From: Allopontixanthobacter sp041552775
GTDB taxonomy: Bacteria; Pseudomonadota; Alphaproteobacteria; Sphingomonadales; Sphingomonadaceae
Direction: 5' to 3'
Length of the DNA: 16,500 nucleotides
Assembly (NCBI GenBank): GCA_041552775.1
Contig: JBFEKH010000042.1
Location: 1 to 16,500, forward strand
Made by a program: the position numbers and the translations under genes. Below the pieces are notes generated by a model. That model was not told the DNA's origin, did no database searches, and was given only the letters and a program-made list of their open reading frames with translations. Position 1 is the first letter of the stretch, and every line of letters starts with the position of its first letter. This document shows, one piece after another, positions 1 to 6,683 of this stretch.

Positions 1-828
1 ACCATGGAGGTCGATGATTTTGGCTCCATGCGAGGATGCGAATGGGCGTCTTTTTGGATCGGAGACAACTACCCATCCGCAATCAGCGCTCTAGCGACCG
101 CAAAAGCGGGTGGTATCGGCAAGTTCACGGGAATGGCGAACACCGCTCGTGGGACCGCACGTTGGTGGGACGTCACCGTGACGCCAATCTTCAGCTCAGG
201 CGGAACCGAACCAAGCCACCTCCTGTCGATTTCGCGCGACATTACCGTAATCAAGGAAACTCAATTGCAGCGCGCATTGCTCACTGACGAGCTCGATCAC
301 CGCGTGCGAAACCTTTTGGCGATGGTCACCGCGATCGCGTCGCAGACCTTCGCTGCTGTCGACCGCAGCAGCGTGGCTGCGTTTACAGCGCGGTTGGTCG
401 CTCTGGGTAATGCGCAAGGTCTGTTGGTGCAAACCGCTTGGCAATCTGCCTCGGTCCAGGATGTTGTATCTAAGGCAATCAAACCGCACTCACCCAGCAA
501 TCGTGCGCAATGCTCCGGGCCTGACTTGCTGCTGTCTGCCAAGGAAGCGTTGGCGCTCGCACTGGCGGTTCACGAGCTTGCGACAAATTCGACCAAGTAC
601 GGTGCCTGGTCGAATTCTAGCGGCCATGTCGAGATCAGCTGGACGGCAACCGATCACGAATTCTCGTTTTTCTGGCACGAATGCGGCGGACCAGATGTTC
701 AACCTCCGAGCAGGACCGGCTTCGGCTCGCGTATTTTGAAGCGGAACCTTGCCAGCGAGTTCAATGGAAGCGTTGACGCGGATTACCAACGCAGCGGCCT
801 CGTTTTTACCCTTACCGCCCCACGTTGA
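1..828 (+). CDS. PAS-HWE family sensor histidine kinase, 5' end outside window
   Basis: Probable two-component sensor kinase of the HWE/HisKA_2 group, which autophosphorylates a histidine and passes the phosphate to a response regulator. Counting from the first ATG in the window (position 4), residues about 10-82 look like the later part of a PAS domain (WWDVTVTPI, then SISRDIT). The phosphoacceptor motif LDHRVRN has His99. The N box HELATNSTKYGA (His190, Asn195), the WHE motif (Trp224-Glu226) and the G-rich GFGSRIL (about 239-245) are the family hallmarks. The frame is open to base 1 and the PAS domain lacks its beginning, so the ATG at 4 is probably internal and the gene starts upstream. 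No membrane segment is visible in this part, which suggests a soluble kinase. It is followed by the remains of a receiver-domain gene that was probably its partner. Family assignment is firm; the signal sensed is unknown. Confidence 0.9.
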   Translation, partial: TMEVDDFGSMRGCEWASFWIGDNYPSAISALATAKAGGIGKFTGMANTARGTARWWDVTVTPIFSSGGTEPSHLLSISRDITVIKETQLQRALLTDELDHRVRNLLAMVTAIASQTFAAVDRSSVAAFTARLVALGNAQGLLVQTAWQSASVQDVVSKAIKPHSPSNRAQCSGPDLLLSAKEALALALAVHELATNSTKYGAWSNSSGHVEISWTATDHEFSFFWHECGGPDVQPPSRTGFGSRILKRNLASEFNGSVDADYQRSGLVFTLTAPR

Positions 829-829
829 A

Positions 830-1237
830 ATGTCCGAACCATTGCTCTGGCTCGGCCAAACCCAATGAATATTCCGCGCCGGATTTCAGTCGGAAGCTGC
901 CCCATGCCACCGATCCACGGAACCAAAGCGGTTGCGAGCGGTTCTAGAATTTCCTTTTCAAGTCGTGGATTGAACCCGTAAAAGATGGCGGATTCCGTTC
1001 GTCGGAGACTCTCGTGCATGCACTGATCATCGGATCATTGACGGCACCGGAACCGAGGCCGTGCAGTCGATCTGCTCCGAGCAGGCGATACCCGTGGTCT
1101 TCGTCACAGCTAGCGCAGAGGAAGTTCGGGAACAATTGCCGGGCGCGTTCATCGTCACTAAACCGTTCTCGCTCCCCTACCTTCAGGCGGCCATCGATAC
1201 AGCCCTCCAACGTCCATTCCAGCATTCGCCCGACTGA
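830..1237 (+). pseudogene. eroded single-domain response regulator (receiver) remnant
   Basis: After the kinase stop an ATG at 830 opens a frame that ends within 13 codons (MSEPLLWLGQTQ, stop). Further on, the frame ending in TGA at 1235-1237 reads as the second half of a CheY-like receiver: DHRIIDGTGTEAV (the first Asp, 1025-1027, sits where the phosphoacceptor would be), IPVVFVTAS (conserved Thr/Ser of beta-4) and GAFIVTKPFS (conserved Lys). This frame has no start codon of its own and meets a stop at 971-973. The interval 830-1237 is about 135 codons, the size of a stand-alone receiver, so the likely history is a full gene whose first half was lost to frameshift or replacement. Its place right after an HWE kinase fits a kinase-regulator pair. 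The second half is clear; the first half is not readable as a receiver. Confidence 0.6.
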
Positions 1238-1370
1238 AACCCCTGTGCGGACTTTCGTGCACGCCACATTATTGTTGGACTTGTAATAGTTCCGTACCGC
1301 TACTGCGAGTATGAAGATATTTGCCAAGCACTTTTGGCGAGATATCTTGGATCCGGGAACGTCTGGAATT

Positions 1371-1537
1371 GGGGCGTATTCTGTTGAAAAAGTCGGCGAT
1401 TTAGAAGGCCTAATAATTTCCTTCTAATTGGCATGCGCGTTACAATATATCGATTCACCGTTTTGCTAAAGTTTATTCAATTCATGCAGCCATATGCAGC
1501 AAAATTACGCGCCGAGAGTTTTCAACAGAATAGGGCG
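1371..1537. repeat. MITE-like / solo insertion-sequence-end inverted repeat
   Basis: A perfect 14-bp inverted repeat, TATTCTGTTGAAAA at 1377-1390 and its complement at 1519-1532, continues imperfectly inward (AGTCGGCG against CTCTCGGCG) and outward into G-rich tips. It encloses about 130 bp of AT-rich DNA with no gene. Inside is a second perfect hairpin, TTAGAAGG (1401-1408) with CCTTCTAA (1420-1427). TTCTGTTGAAAA/TTTTCAACAGAA ends are familiar from DDE transposons, a recollection not checked here. I saw no transposase and no certain target-site duplication. It may be a non-autonomous element or the collapsed ends of a lost insertion sequence. Confidence 0.5.
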
Positions 1538-1614
1538 CTTTCCTGACGACTGGATCCCGCGAACAAAGCCGCCCTTCCGGAACCTTACTTGGCTCGTCAG
1601 AACCTGCCTTTTGA

Positions 1615-1713
1615 TCATGCCATCTTAAAGGCGGCTCCGGCGTAGGTTGCGGACTGGCCTTTGGGGTCAGTACCGCGGAAAGTCGTTATTCCACTCTCAA
1701 GGGCCGCATCCAT
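1615..1713 (-). CDS. 32-aa open frame downstream of pal, unassigned
   Basis: A short frame beginning ATGGATGCGGCCCTTGAG encodes 32 residues ending TYAGAAFKMA before TGA. Codon choice resembles that of the neighbouring genes. It lies in the same frame as pal and is separated from it only by the pal TAG plus about 17 sense codons, so the open frame after pal runs 49 codons. It may be a real small gene, the 3' remnant of a lost gene, or chance. The ribosome-binding site is poor (AGCGGGA close to the ATG). I do not recognise the peptide. Confidence 0.2.
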   Translation of the reverse strand: MDAALESGITTFRGTDPKGQSATYAGAAFKMA

Positions 1714-1764
1714 GATCCCGCTTTGCAAGAGAGCACAATGGCTGCCGAAAAAATACCGGCTGAC

Positions 1765-2274
1765 CTAGTCAATCGTAATCGTCACTGCCCGCCGGTTACG
1801 CGACCAGGCGGCTTCGTCAGATCCGATCGCGACCGGGCGCTCTTTGCCAAAGCTCATTGTTGAAATGCGCGAGGCCTCTATTCCGAGGCCGACGAGATAG
1901 TTTTTCGTCGCGTTGGCGCGGCGTTCGCCCAGCGCCAGGTTGTAATCTCGCGTTCCGCGCTCGTCAGCATGACCTTCGATCTTGATGAGCTTTTGCGGAT
2001 ACTTCATCAACCATTGCACTTGTGCGGTCAGTGCTGCTGCATCGGCAGTGTCGATATTATAGCGATCGGTATCGAAGTAGATGGTTTCGCGGCCTCCCAT
2101 TTCGGCGAGAAACGCCGCCTGACTGCCCGGCCAGATACCGTTCTGCGAAGCTTCGGCTTGGCTGTCCTGGGTTGTTGTAGGGGACGGCGGCAGGTTGGCC
2201 GGCGGCTTTTTAGAGCAGCCTGCAAGAGCAAGGGCTGCTGCTGCGGCGATAATCAGCTGGTTAGATTTGGTCAT
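1765..2274 (-). CDS. pal: peptidoglycan-associated lipoprotein (Pal), OmpA-like
   Basis: Outer-membrane lipoprotein that binds peptidoglycan and, in the Tol-Pal complex, ties the outer membrane to the wall during constriction. The chosen ATG (2272-2274) has GGAGAG just upstream; a start 18 bp earlier at 2292 is possible but less well placed. The 169-aa product has a lysine-bearing signal peptide with lipobox LALAGC (Cys20 is lipidated), a Pro/Thr/Gln-rich linker and an OmpA-like domain from about residue 63. EGHADERGTRDYN and LGERRAN supply the diaminopimelate-binding Asp (104) and Arg (119). Length is typical of the family. No tolQ, tolR, tolA or tolB lies beside it: the upstream neighbour is a two-component regulator, and a large inverted repeat sits in its leader region. 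It could be a displaced pal or an extra paralogue. Confidence 0.9.
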   Translation of the reverse strand: MTKSNQLIIAAAAALALAGCSKKPPANLPPSPTTTQDSQAEASQNGIWPGSQAAFLAEMGGRETIYFDTDRYNIDTADAAALTAQVQWLMKYPQKLIKIEGHADERGTRDYNLALGERRANATKNYLVGLGIEASRISTMSFGKERPVAIGSDEAAWSRNRRAVTITID

Positions 2275-2358
2275 AGAGCTCTCCGGATTCATGAACCGAG
2301 CTTTGCTCCCTCGGGCCGCAAAGATGTCTTCCGGTTATTAGTGGGTTTCGGTAGGCGG

Positions 2359-2415
2359 CCGTTAGCACGGCTTTTTTACATCACCGTCTCCGGCGTAAAA
2401 AAGGCGTGCTAACGG
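2359..2415. repeat. 21-bp inverted repeat (long stem-loop) upstream of pal
   Basis: CCGTTAGCACGGCTTTTTTAC (2359-2379) pairs with 2395-2415 over 21 bp with one mismatch, leaving a 15-base loop. Both arms carry a T6 or A6 run inside the stem rather than after it, which is not the standard intrinsic-terminator layout, although the GC-rich half with its T-run might end transcription in either direction. It lies between the end of the kdpE-like gene and the start of pal, both on the minus strand. Alternatives are a bidirectional terminator, a dyad operator or a small mobile-element relic. Confidence 0.6.
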
Positions 2416-2478
2416 ACTGGTTTGTGCTGCGCTAATCAACCTCAGACCCGGAAACACACTGGGTCTTAAACAGCGATG

Positions 2479-2522
2479 ATGTAGCCGGTAGAGCGCCCCC
2501 CACCGAACTCTGCCGGCTACAT
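2479..2522 (-). terminator. stem-loop spanning the kdpE stop codon
   Basis: ATGTAGCCGG (2479-2488) and CCGGCTACAT (2513-2522) form a perfect 10-bp stem with a 24-base loop. The last codons and TAG stop of the regulator gene (2517-2519) lie in one arm. No T-run follows on the minus strand, so it is not a textbook Rho-independent terminator. It could stabilise the 3' end of the mRNA or assist termination. A weaker stem, AGACCC/GGGTCT (2444-2449 and 2461-2466), lies just downstream. Confidence 0.4.
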
Positions 2523-3212
2523 TTCTTTGACTTTGTGGCTTACTGACAATCTGTAACCCACTCCCGGTTCGGTAAGAATATGCTCCGGCTCTGATGGGTC
2601 ATATTCGAGCTTCTGGCGCAGTAGTGCGATGTAGCTCCTGAGATATTGGCTATCGGCAGCCGGATCGTTCCAGCCGGCGATCAGCAATTTGCGCTGGGTC
2701 ACAACCTGGCCGGCATTTTTGCAAAGAACTTCCAACAAGGAAAATTCCTTGGGAGACAGCTTCACTTCCTGCCCCAGCAGCCTGACCTGCCGGGTGGAAA
2801 AATCGACGTGCAATTGGTCGGAGACGAACTTCGATACCTCGCTCTCTCCGGACAGTCGTTTCCTCCTCTGCGCGGCTCGAAGTCTAGCGAGGAGTTCCTC
2901 GATTCCGAACGGCTTGTTTATGTAGTCGTCAGCGCCCTCGTCCAGCGCCCTGACTTTATCTTTTTCCAGATGTCTGGCTGACAGGACGATCACGGTCGGA
3001 TCGGAGTATTCCTTGAGCTTGGCGATGATATCGATCCCGTCAGCATCAGGAAGGCCTAGGTCGAGCAAAACCAGGTCAATGGAGTGCTTTTGCGACATAT
3101 CGAGCGCAGACTTGGCGCAATCGGCTGTAAACAGCACGTAGCCTTGGCCGCCAAGAACCGGCGTGAGGGCCGCGATGATCGCTGGCTCATCGTCTACTAT
3201 AAGGATATTCAT
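2517..3212 (-). CDS. kdpE: KdpE-type OmpR-family response regulator
   Basis: Transcription factor of a two-component pair. Residues 1-115 form a receiver with the acidic pair Asp7/Asp8, phosphoacceptor Asp51 (LLDLGLPDADG), Ser78 and Lys100 (INKPFG). Residues about 130-225 form an OmpR/PhoB winged helix: LSPKEFSLLEVLCKNAGQVV, then a recognition region with YLRSYIALLRQKLE and a GVGYRL wing. The 231-aa length is normal. Its ATG overlaps the TGA of the upstream kinase gene (ATGA), so translation is probably coupled. The KdpE resemblance is clear (QYLRSYI, EPEHILTEPGVGYRL), but no kdpFABC potassium ATPase lies in the window, so the regulated genes may differ. The stop codon is embedded in a 10-bp stem. 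Confidence 0.87.
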   Translation of the reverse strand: MNILIVDDEPAIIAALTPVLGGQGYVLFTADCAKSALDMSQKHSIDLVLLDLGLPDADGIDIIAKLKEYSDPTVIVLSARHLEKDKVRALDEGADDYINKPFGIEELLARLRAAQRRKRLSGESEVSKFVSDQLHVDFSTRQVRLLGQEVKLSPKEFSLLEVLCKNAGQVVTQRKLLIAGWNDPAADSQYLRSYIALLRQKLEYDPSEPEHILTEPGVGYRLSVSHKVKEM

Positions 3213-4702
3213 TTCGGGGTGCCTGTCGGCATCGATGCCGCGAGCGGCATTCGAACAATCATCCTGGTTCCCAAGTCGTCTTCGACTGGGCTGATTACTT
3301 CCACACTCCCGCCGAACGCGTCCACGAAGCCCTTTGCAATGTAGAGGCCCAGGCCGCTACCGCCCCGCGTTGCCGGACTTTCAGAGCGGAAGAAACGCCT
3401 GAAAATGTCAGTCTGATGGACTCCGGCAATACCGGGGCCCTTGTCGGTGACTTCCAGGACGCAAGAATCGTCTTCGCCGCACAAGGAGATAAGCACCGTA
3501 CCTTGGCCCCCTCCGTGGATTACGGAGTTCTCGATGATGTTGAAGATCGCTTGTTCAAGCATCACCCCGTTTGCGCGCACAAGAATTTCGCCGCTCGCAA
3601 TCTCCTTGCGGATGGGTTGCTCCGGAAAGCTTTGCCGCACATGGCTCAGGACTACCCCCAAGATTTCAACAACATCGATCTCTTCAAAGCCGCTTGTCGA
3701 TATGCCTGCCTGAATTCGCCCCATATCGAGCAAGTTAGCGGTATAGCGGTTCAGTCTGGCGCATTGCTCGCCTATCGTCGCAAGCATTTGATCTTTCTGC
3801 ACAGGCGAAAGGCTTTGATCATACGATCGCAGGCTGCTTGCCGCTGCGCTGATTGCGGTCAAGGGCGTGCGTAAATCGTGGGAAACCGAGGAAAGGATCG
3901 CACTTTTCAGTTGCTCGGATTTCTGAAGAGCGCGGGCTTCCGACAGCGCGTCGAGCAACATGCATCGATCAATTGATAAAGCGAGGAGGTTCGTGACCGC
4001 CTGGAGATCGAGATGCTTGTCGCCAGTAGACATTGTTTCGGGAAAAACGAACTTCACGAAACCCAAATCTCCATGTGCCCCGACCATCTCGTAGGTTCTG
4101 ACGCTGAATGTCCCATCATTGTCGCTTCCTAACTGTAACAACGCGGTAAGCGGATTTACCGGGTGGCCATCCCTTGCTATGTCGTAAAGCTGCCCACCAC
4201 GGCGCACGTGGATTTCAAGATCTGTCACGCCGTGGGCGGGCAGCGTCTGCCGGGCAATTTCCAGCACTTCCGCGAGTTCGACAGCTTGTTGCAATCTATC
4301 GCTGATGGTCAATAAGCTAGCACTCCTAGCCTCCGCTAGCTTTGCTGACGTTGCGCTGTCCCTCGAGCGTCCAGCCACAGATGCGGTTACAATCGCGCTG
4401 ATGTTGAAAGCCAGCAGCGGGACGATTTCGTCGGCAGTTGAGGCACCAAAGCTGAAGGCGGGTTCGCTCAGGAAGAAGTTATATATGAGGGACGCGGCAA
4501 CCGCAGCGAGGATCCCTTGTTTCAGACCCGATCTAGCACCTATCAGAATAACGCCAGTCAGGTAGATCAACACAGACGTAATCGGACGATCAAGCTCTTG
4601 GGCCAGGTACGTTCCGGCTGTAGCCAGACTGAAAATGGTCAGATCGATCAACACACTGACAACCGGCGCCGACTTTGTGTTGGAGTGAAGCGTTTGTTTC
4701 AT
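3209..4702 (-). CDS. short KdpD-type sensor histidine kinase (DUF4118-GAF-HisKA-HATPase)
   Basis: Membrane sensor kinase partner of the adjacent KdpE-like regulator. The 497-aa protein begins near the DUF4118 membrane block of KdpD, with about four hydrophobic segments between residues 15 and 110. A GAF-like region follows at about 130-250, then the dimerisation helix SVSHDLRTPLTAIS with phosphoacceptor His275, an N box IIENSVIHGG (Asn392), G1 DKGPGIA (420-426) and G2 GGSGLGL (447-453). Classical KdpD is near 900 residues and starts with a cytoplasmic KdpD domain and a UspA-like domain. Both are absent here, and the upstream DNA does not encode them. Such short KdpD relatives are known to occur, and the missing part is the one linked to potassium/turgor input, so its signal is uncertain. 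Start ATG 4700-4702 has only a weak Shine-Dalgarno. It diverges from the small membrane protein at 4903. Confidence 0.85.
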   Translation of the reverse strand: MKQTLHSNTKSAPVVSVLIDLTIFSLATAGTYLAQELDRPITSVLIYLTGVILIGARSGLKQGILAAVAASLIYNFFLSEPAFSFGASTADEIVPLLAFNISAIVTASVAGRSRDSATSAKLAEARSASLLTISDRLQQAVELAEVLEIARQTLPAHGVTDLEIHVRRGGQLYDIARDGHPVNPLTALLQLGSDNDGTFSVRTYEMVGAHGDLGFVKFVFPETMSTGDKHLDLQAVTNLLALSIDRCMLLDALSEARALQKSEQLKSAILSSVSHDLRTPLTAISAAASSLRSYDQSLSPVQKDQMLATIGEQCARLNRYTANLLDMGRIQAGISTSGFEEIDVVEILGVVLSHVRQSFPEQPIRKEIASGEILVRANGVMLEQAIFNIIENSVIHGGGQGTVLISLCGEDDSCVLEVTDKGPGIAGVHQTDIFRRFFRSESPATRGGSGLGLYIAKGFVDAFGGSVEVISPVEDDLGTRMIVRMPLAASMPTGTPK

Positions 4703-4902
4703 CCGGCTTCAATAGCAGAGGCTGGCTCAATAAGAGCATATGGCTTTTTTATGTGACCCGCAGCTCCGCTCGGCATCGTGAATGGTCTTATCCTGTCGGC
4801 CTCGGCAGGATTGTTTCTGGCTCGGAATAGGGCAGCGTAAAAATCCCGTAGTAACCACCCCGAAGACTCTGGCGGTATGGAAACCTTCTTGGGAGAATTG
4901 CC

Positions 4903-5175
4903 ATGAGGCATCTGAGCTTAAACAGTTTTTGGAACTATGGGCACGCTAGGGAGGACGAGTACCGAACTCTCTCGGACGATCAGTTTTGCGAATTGCAGGC
5001 GGTTCTGGACGAGATGGCAGAGCCCGAGCTGCGGAGGTTCAAGGCGGCTCCTGAGAATCAGACACTACTCAAGGGCTACAAGGCATACGTACGCCGAATA
5101 ATGGTGCCGTACGGCGTTGCGTTGGCGATTGCGTTTGCGCTGAGTATAATTGCGGGAACATTGGCAGCGTGGTGA
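4903..5175 (+). CDS. small single-span membrane protein, unknown function
   Basis: A 90-aa product I do not recognise. GGGAG lies about 7 bases before the ATG, so the start is well supported. Residues 1-60 are hydrophilic and acidic with a helical look (DEYRTLSDDQFCELQAVLDE). Residues about 67-89 (MVPYGVALAIAFALSIIAG) form one hydrophobic segment that nearly ends the protein, giving a tail-anchored arrangement with the N-terminal part probably cytoplasmic. It is divergent from the KdpD-like kinase across a 200-bp shared upstream region, which makes it a candidate target or accessory of that two-component system; this is inferred from position only. Confidence 0.6.
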   Translation: MRHLSLNSFWNYGHAREDEYRTLSDDQFCELQAVLDEMAEPELRRFKAAPENQTLLKGYKAYVRRIMVPYGVALAIAFALSIIAGTLAAW

Positions 5176-5313
5176 GTAATTGGCGATCTATACGCCCACA
5201 GGCAACTCTTCGCGAGACGTCGGAGGCATGACGGAACTGCGCTGGCAGCGGCTATTGCCGTATCCTTCCACCCAGCCCTTGACGTGCAGCCACCAAACGT
5301 AGGCCCGTGCAAC

Positions 5314-6177
5314 TTAAGGGACCGCCTGCATTAGTACCCTGCTGCTCTGACCGCTGTCCGGCATTACCGTCTGGGTGCCGAAAGTATCATAGATCGCGCG
5401 GGCGGCGGTGGCGATAACTGCCGGACGGTTGTCTCCCCCGCGAGCGAAGAAGGCGACCGCGATACGCCGTCCGTCGGCCAGAGTGAGAAAGCCAACATCG
5501 GTGGTGAAGCTGTTTAAGGTCCCGGTCTTGTTCTCGATCTGCGCGTGGCTGGGCAGTAGGCCGCGGATGCGGTTCTTGCCGGTGGCGCAGCGGCGCATCA
5601 TGTCGAGCAGGAGCCCGCGGCTCTGCGGGCTCAGCGCCTGGTTCCCATCAACGAGGCGAAGCAGCTCGAGCATTGCGACGGGTGTGCTCGAATCGCGCAC
5701 GTCCCACAGGTCACGGCGGGCGGCAAGAAGCTGGGCGATGGTGCGGTCGATGCGGATGCCCGTAAGGCCGTGCGAGCGGAGCCAGCGGTCGACTTCCTGC
5801 GGGCCGCCGAGCGTGGCGATCAGCTCGTCGGTGGCGCGGTTGTCGCTGCGGACCATCATCCGGTCCATCAGGTTGTAAGTCGTCGAGTTGCCGACCATGT
5901 CATGTATCGAGCGGCGGCCGGCGTCGACTTCGGCCAGGTAAGCCGCGGCGACCGCGATCTTCATGGTGCTAGCCATCGGGAAGGGCTGATGGCTGTTGAC
6001 GCCGATCATCTCGCCGGTCGTTAAGTCGAGCGCAGCAATGCCGAAGTCGCCTGGATTTTCCCGCATGCTGACGGAAAGTCGATGTTCGAGCTGTTGAAGC
6101 TCAATGGATTTAGCGGCGAGAGCCGGCTGCGCTGCGAAGAAGACCGCGAGCCAGGCGGCAAGTCCTAGTTTCCACAT
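5314..6177 (-). CDS. exported class A beta-lactamase-fold serine hydrolase lacking Glu166
   Basis: Periplasmic penicillin-recognising enzyme fold (287 aa). Residues 1-22 are a signal peptide (ends AQPALAA). The active-site motifs are present: SxxK as PMASTMKI (Ser70, Lys73), SDN as VRSDNRATDEL (111-113) and KTG as ENKTGTLNS (217-219). Spacing from SDN to KTG (106) matches class A enzymes (104), but the stretch from SxxK to SDN is about 19 residues shorter than usual. In the omega loop, where class A has DRxExxLN, this protein reads DRTIAQLL, placing Ile147 and Leu151 at the Glu166 and Asn170 positions. Glu166 activates the deacylating water, so efficient beta-lactam hydrolysis by the class A route is unlikely. 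A penicillin-binding, DD-peptidase-like or altered hydrolase role fits better. The start has AGGAGA a few bases upstream. No ampR-like regulator is adjacent. Confidence 0.8.
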   Translation of the reverse strand: MWKLGLAAWLAVFFAAQPALAAKSIELQQLEHRLSVSMRENPGDFGIAALDLTTGEMIGVNSHQPFPMASTMKIAVAAAYLAEVDAGRRSIHDMVGNSTTYNLMDRMMVRSDNRATDELIATLGGPQEVDRWLRSHGLTGIRIDRTIAQLLAARRDLWDVRDSSTPVAMLELLRLVDGNQALSPQSRGLLLDMMRRCATGKNRIRGLLPSHAQIENKTGTLNSFTTDVGFLTLADGRRIAVAFFARGGDNRPAVIATAARAIYDTFGTQTVMPDSGQSSRVLMQAVP

Positions 6178-6399
6178 CCGTCGTTCTCCTAGCTACACCC
6201 TGAAACGCAAAGCGATATCAGGCAAGTACATAATCTACCAGGACGTGTGAACGATATCTGACGGACTACACGAATTCTGCGCCGGCTTTGGGACCAGGTC
6301 GAGAGAGGTATGCTGCGATCAACTTTGGATCAATGGCCGCTATCAAGCAACGGTTTTGAGCATCGCGATGACCGACATGAGGGCGCGAAGCTGCCATTT

Positions 6400-6543
6400 C
6401 TAGCTTGGGTGAACGAACGACCGCTTCAGCCAATCGGCGCCGGTAAGCGGACTTATCGGAGTGTCTAGCATCGCCGCCATTCCAGCATCCGTGAATTGAT
6501 GTACGCTTTCGGGCTGTCGAAAGATGAATTCTGATGCCCGGAT
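6400..6543 (-). pseudogene. C-terminal coding fragment, unassigned
   Basis: An open frame of 47 codons without a suitable start reads like the end of a protein (ESVHQFTDAG, AAMLDTPISPLTGADWLK, then RSFVHPS and a TAG stop). It is limited upstream by a stop at 6544-6546. It may be the 3' remnant of a deleted gene. I cannot assign a family, and at this length chance is possible. Confidence 0.25.
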
Positions 6544-6570
6544 TTAGCGGACCAGAAACCTGTTGGAAAA

Positions 6571-6600
6571 ATGTCGGGGTATAAAGTGGGGTACATTCTC
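6571..6600. repeat. tandem G-rich repeat resembling an integration junction
   Basis: The pair TCGGGGTATA and TGGGGTACAT occurs almost in tandem just beside an AT-rich stretch. Closely similar GGGGTAT doublets are found next to tyrosine-integrase genes in sphingomonad genomic islands; that is from memory and not checked. No integrase and no flanking tRNA 3' end is present here, so at most this is a scar. Confidence 0.2.
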
Positions 6601-6683
6601 TGATAGAAGAGATTATTAATTATACAATTCAGTAGGTTAAGCCTTTACATCGCCTCCCACCATCTCCTCTAGTACTTTTTGCT

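Noticed and set aside
944..1327. 127-aa minus-strand frame
   Set aside because: It lies antisense to the preserved half of the receiver remnant; it has no ribosome-binding site and no family resemblance.
4699..4911. 70-aa minus-strand frame whose stop overlaps the kinase ATG (ATGA)
   Set aside because: The overlap looks operon-like, but the start has no ribosome-binding site, the peptide lacks domain character, and the region must serve as divergent promoter; it also overlaps the better-supported gene at 4903.
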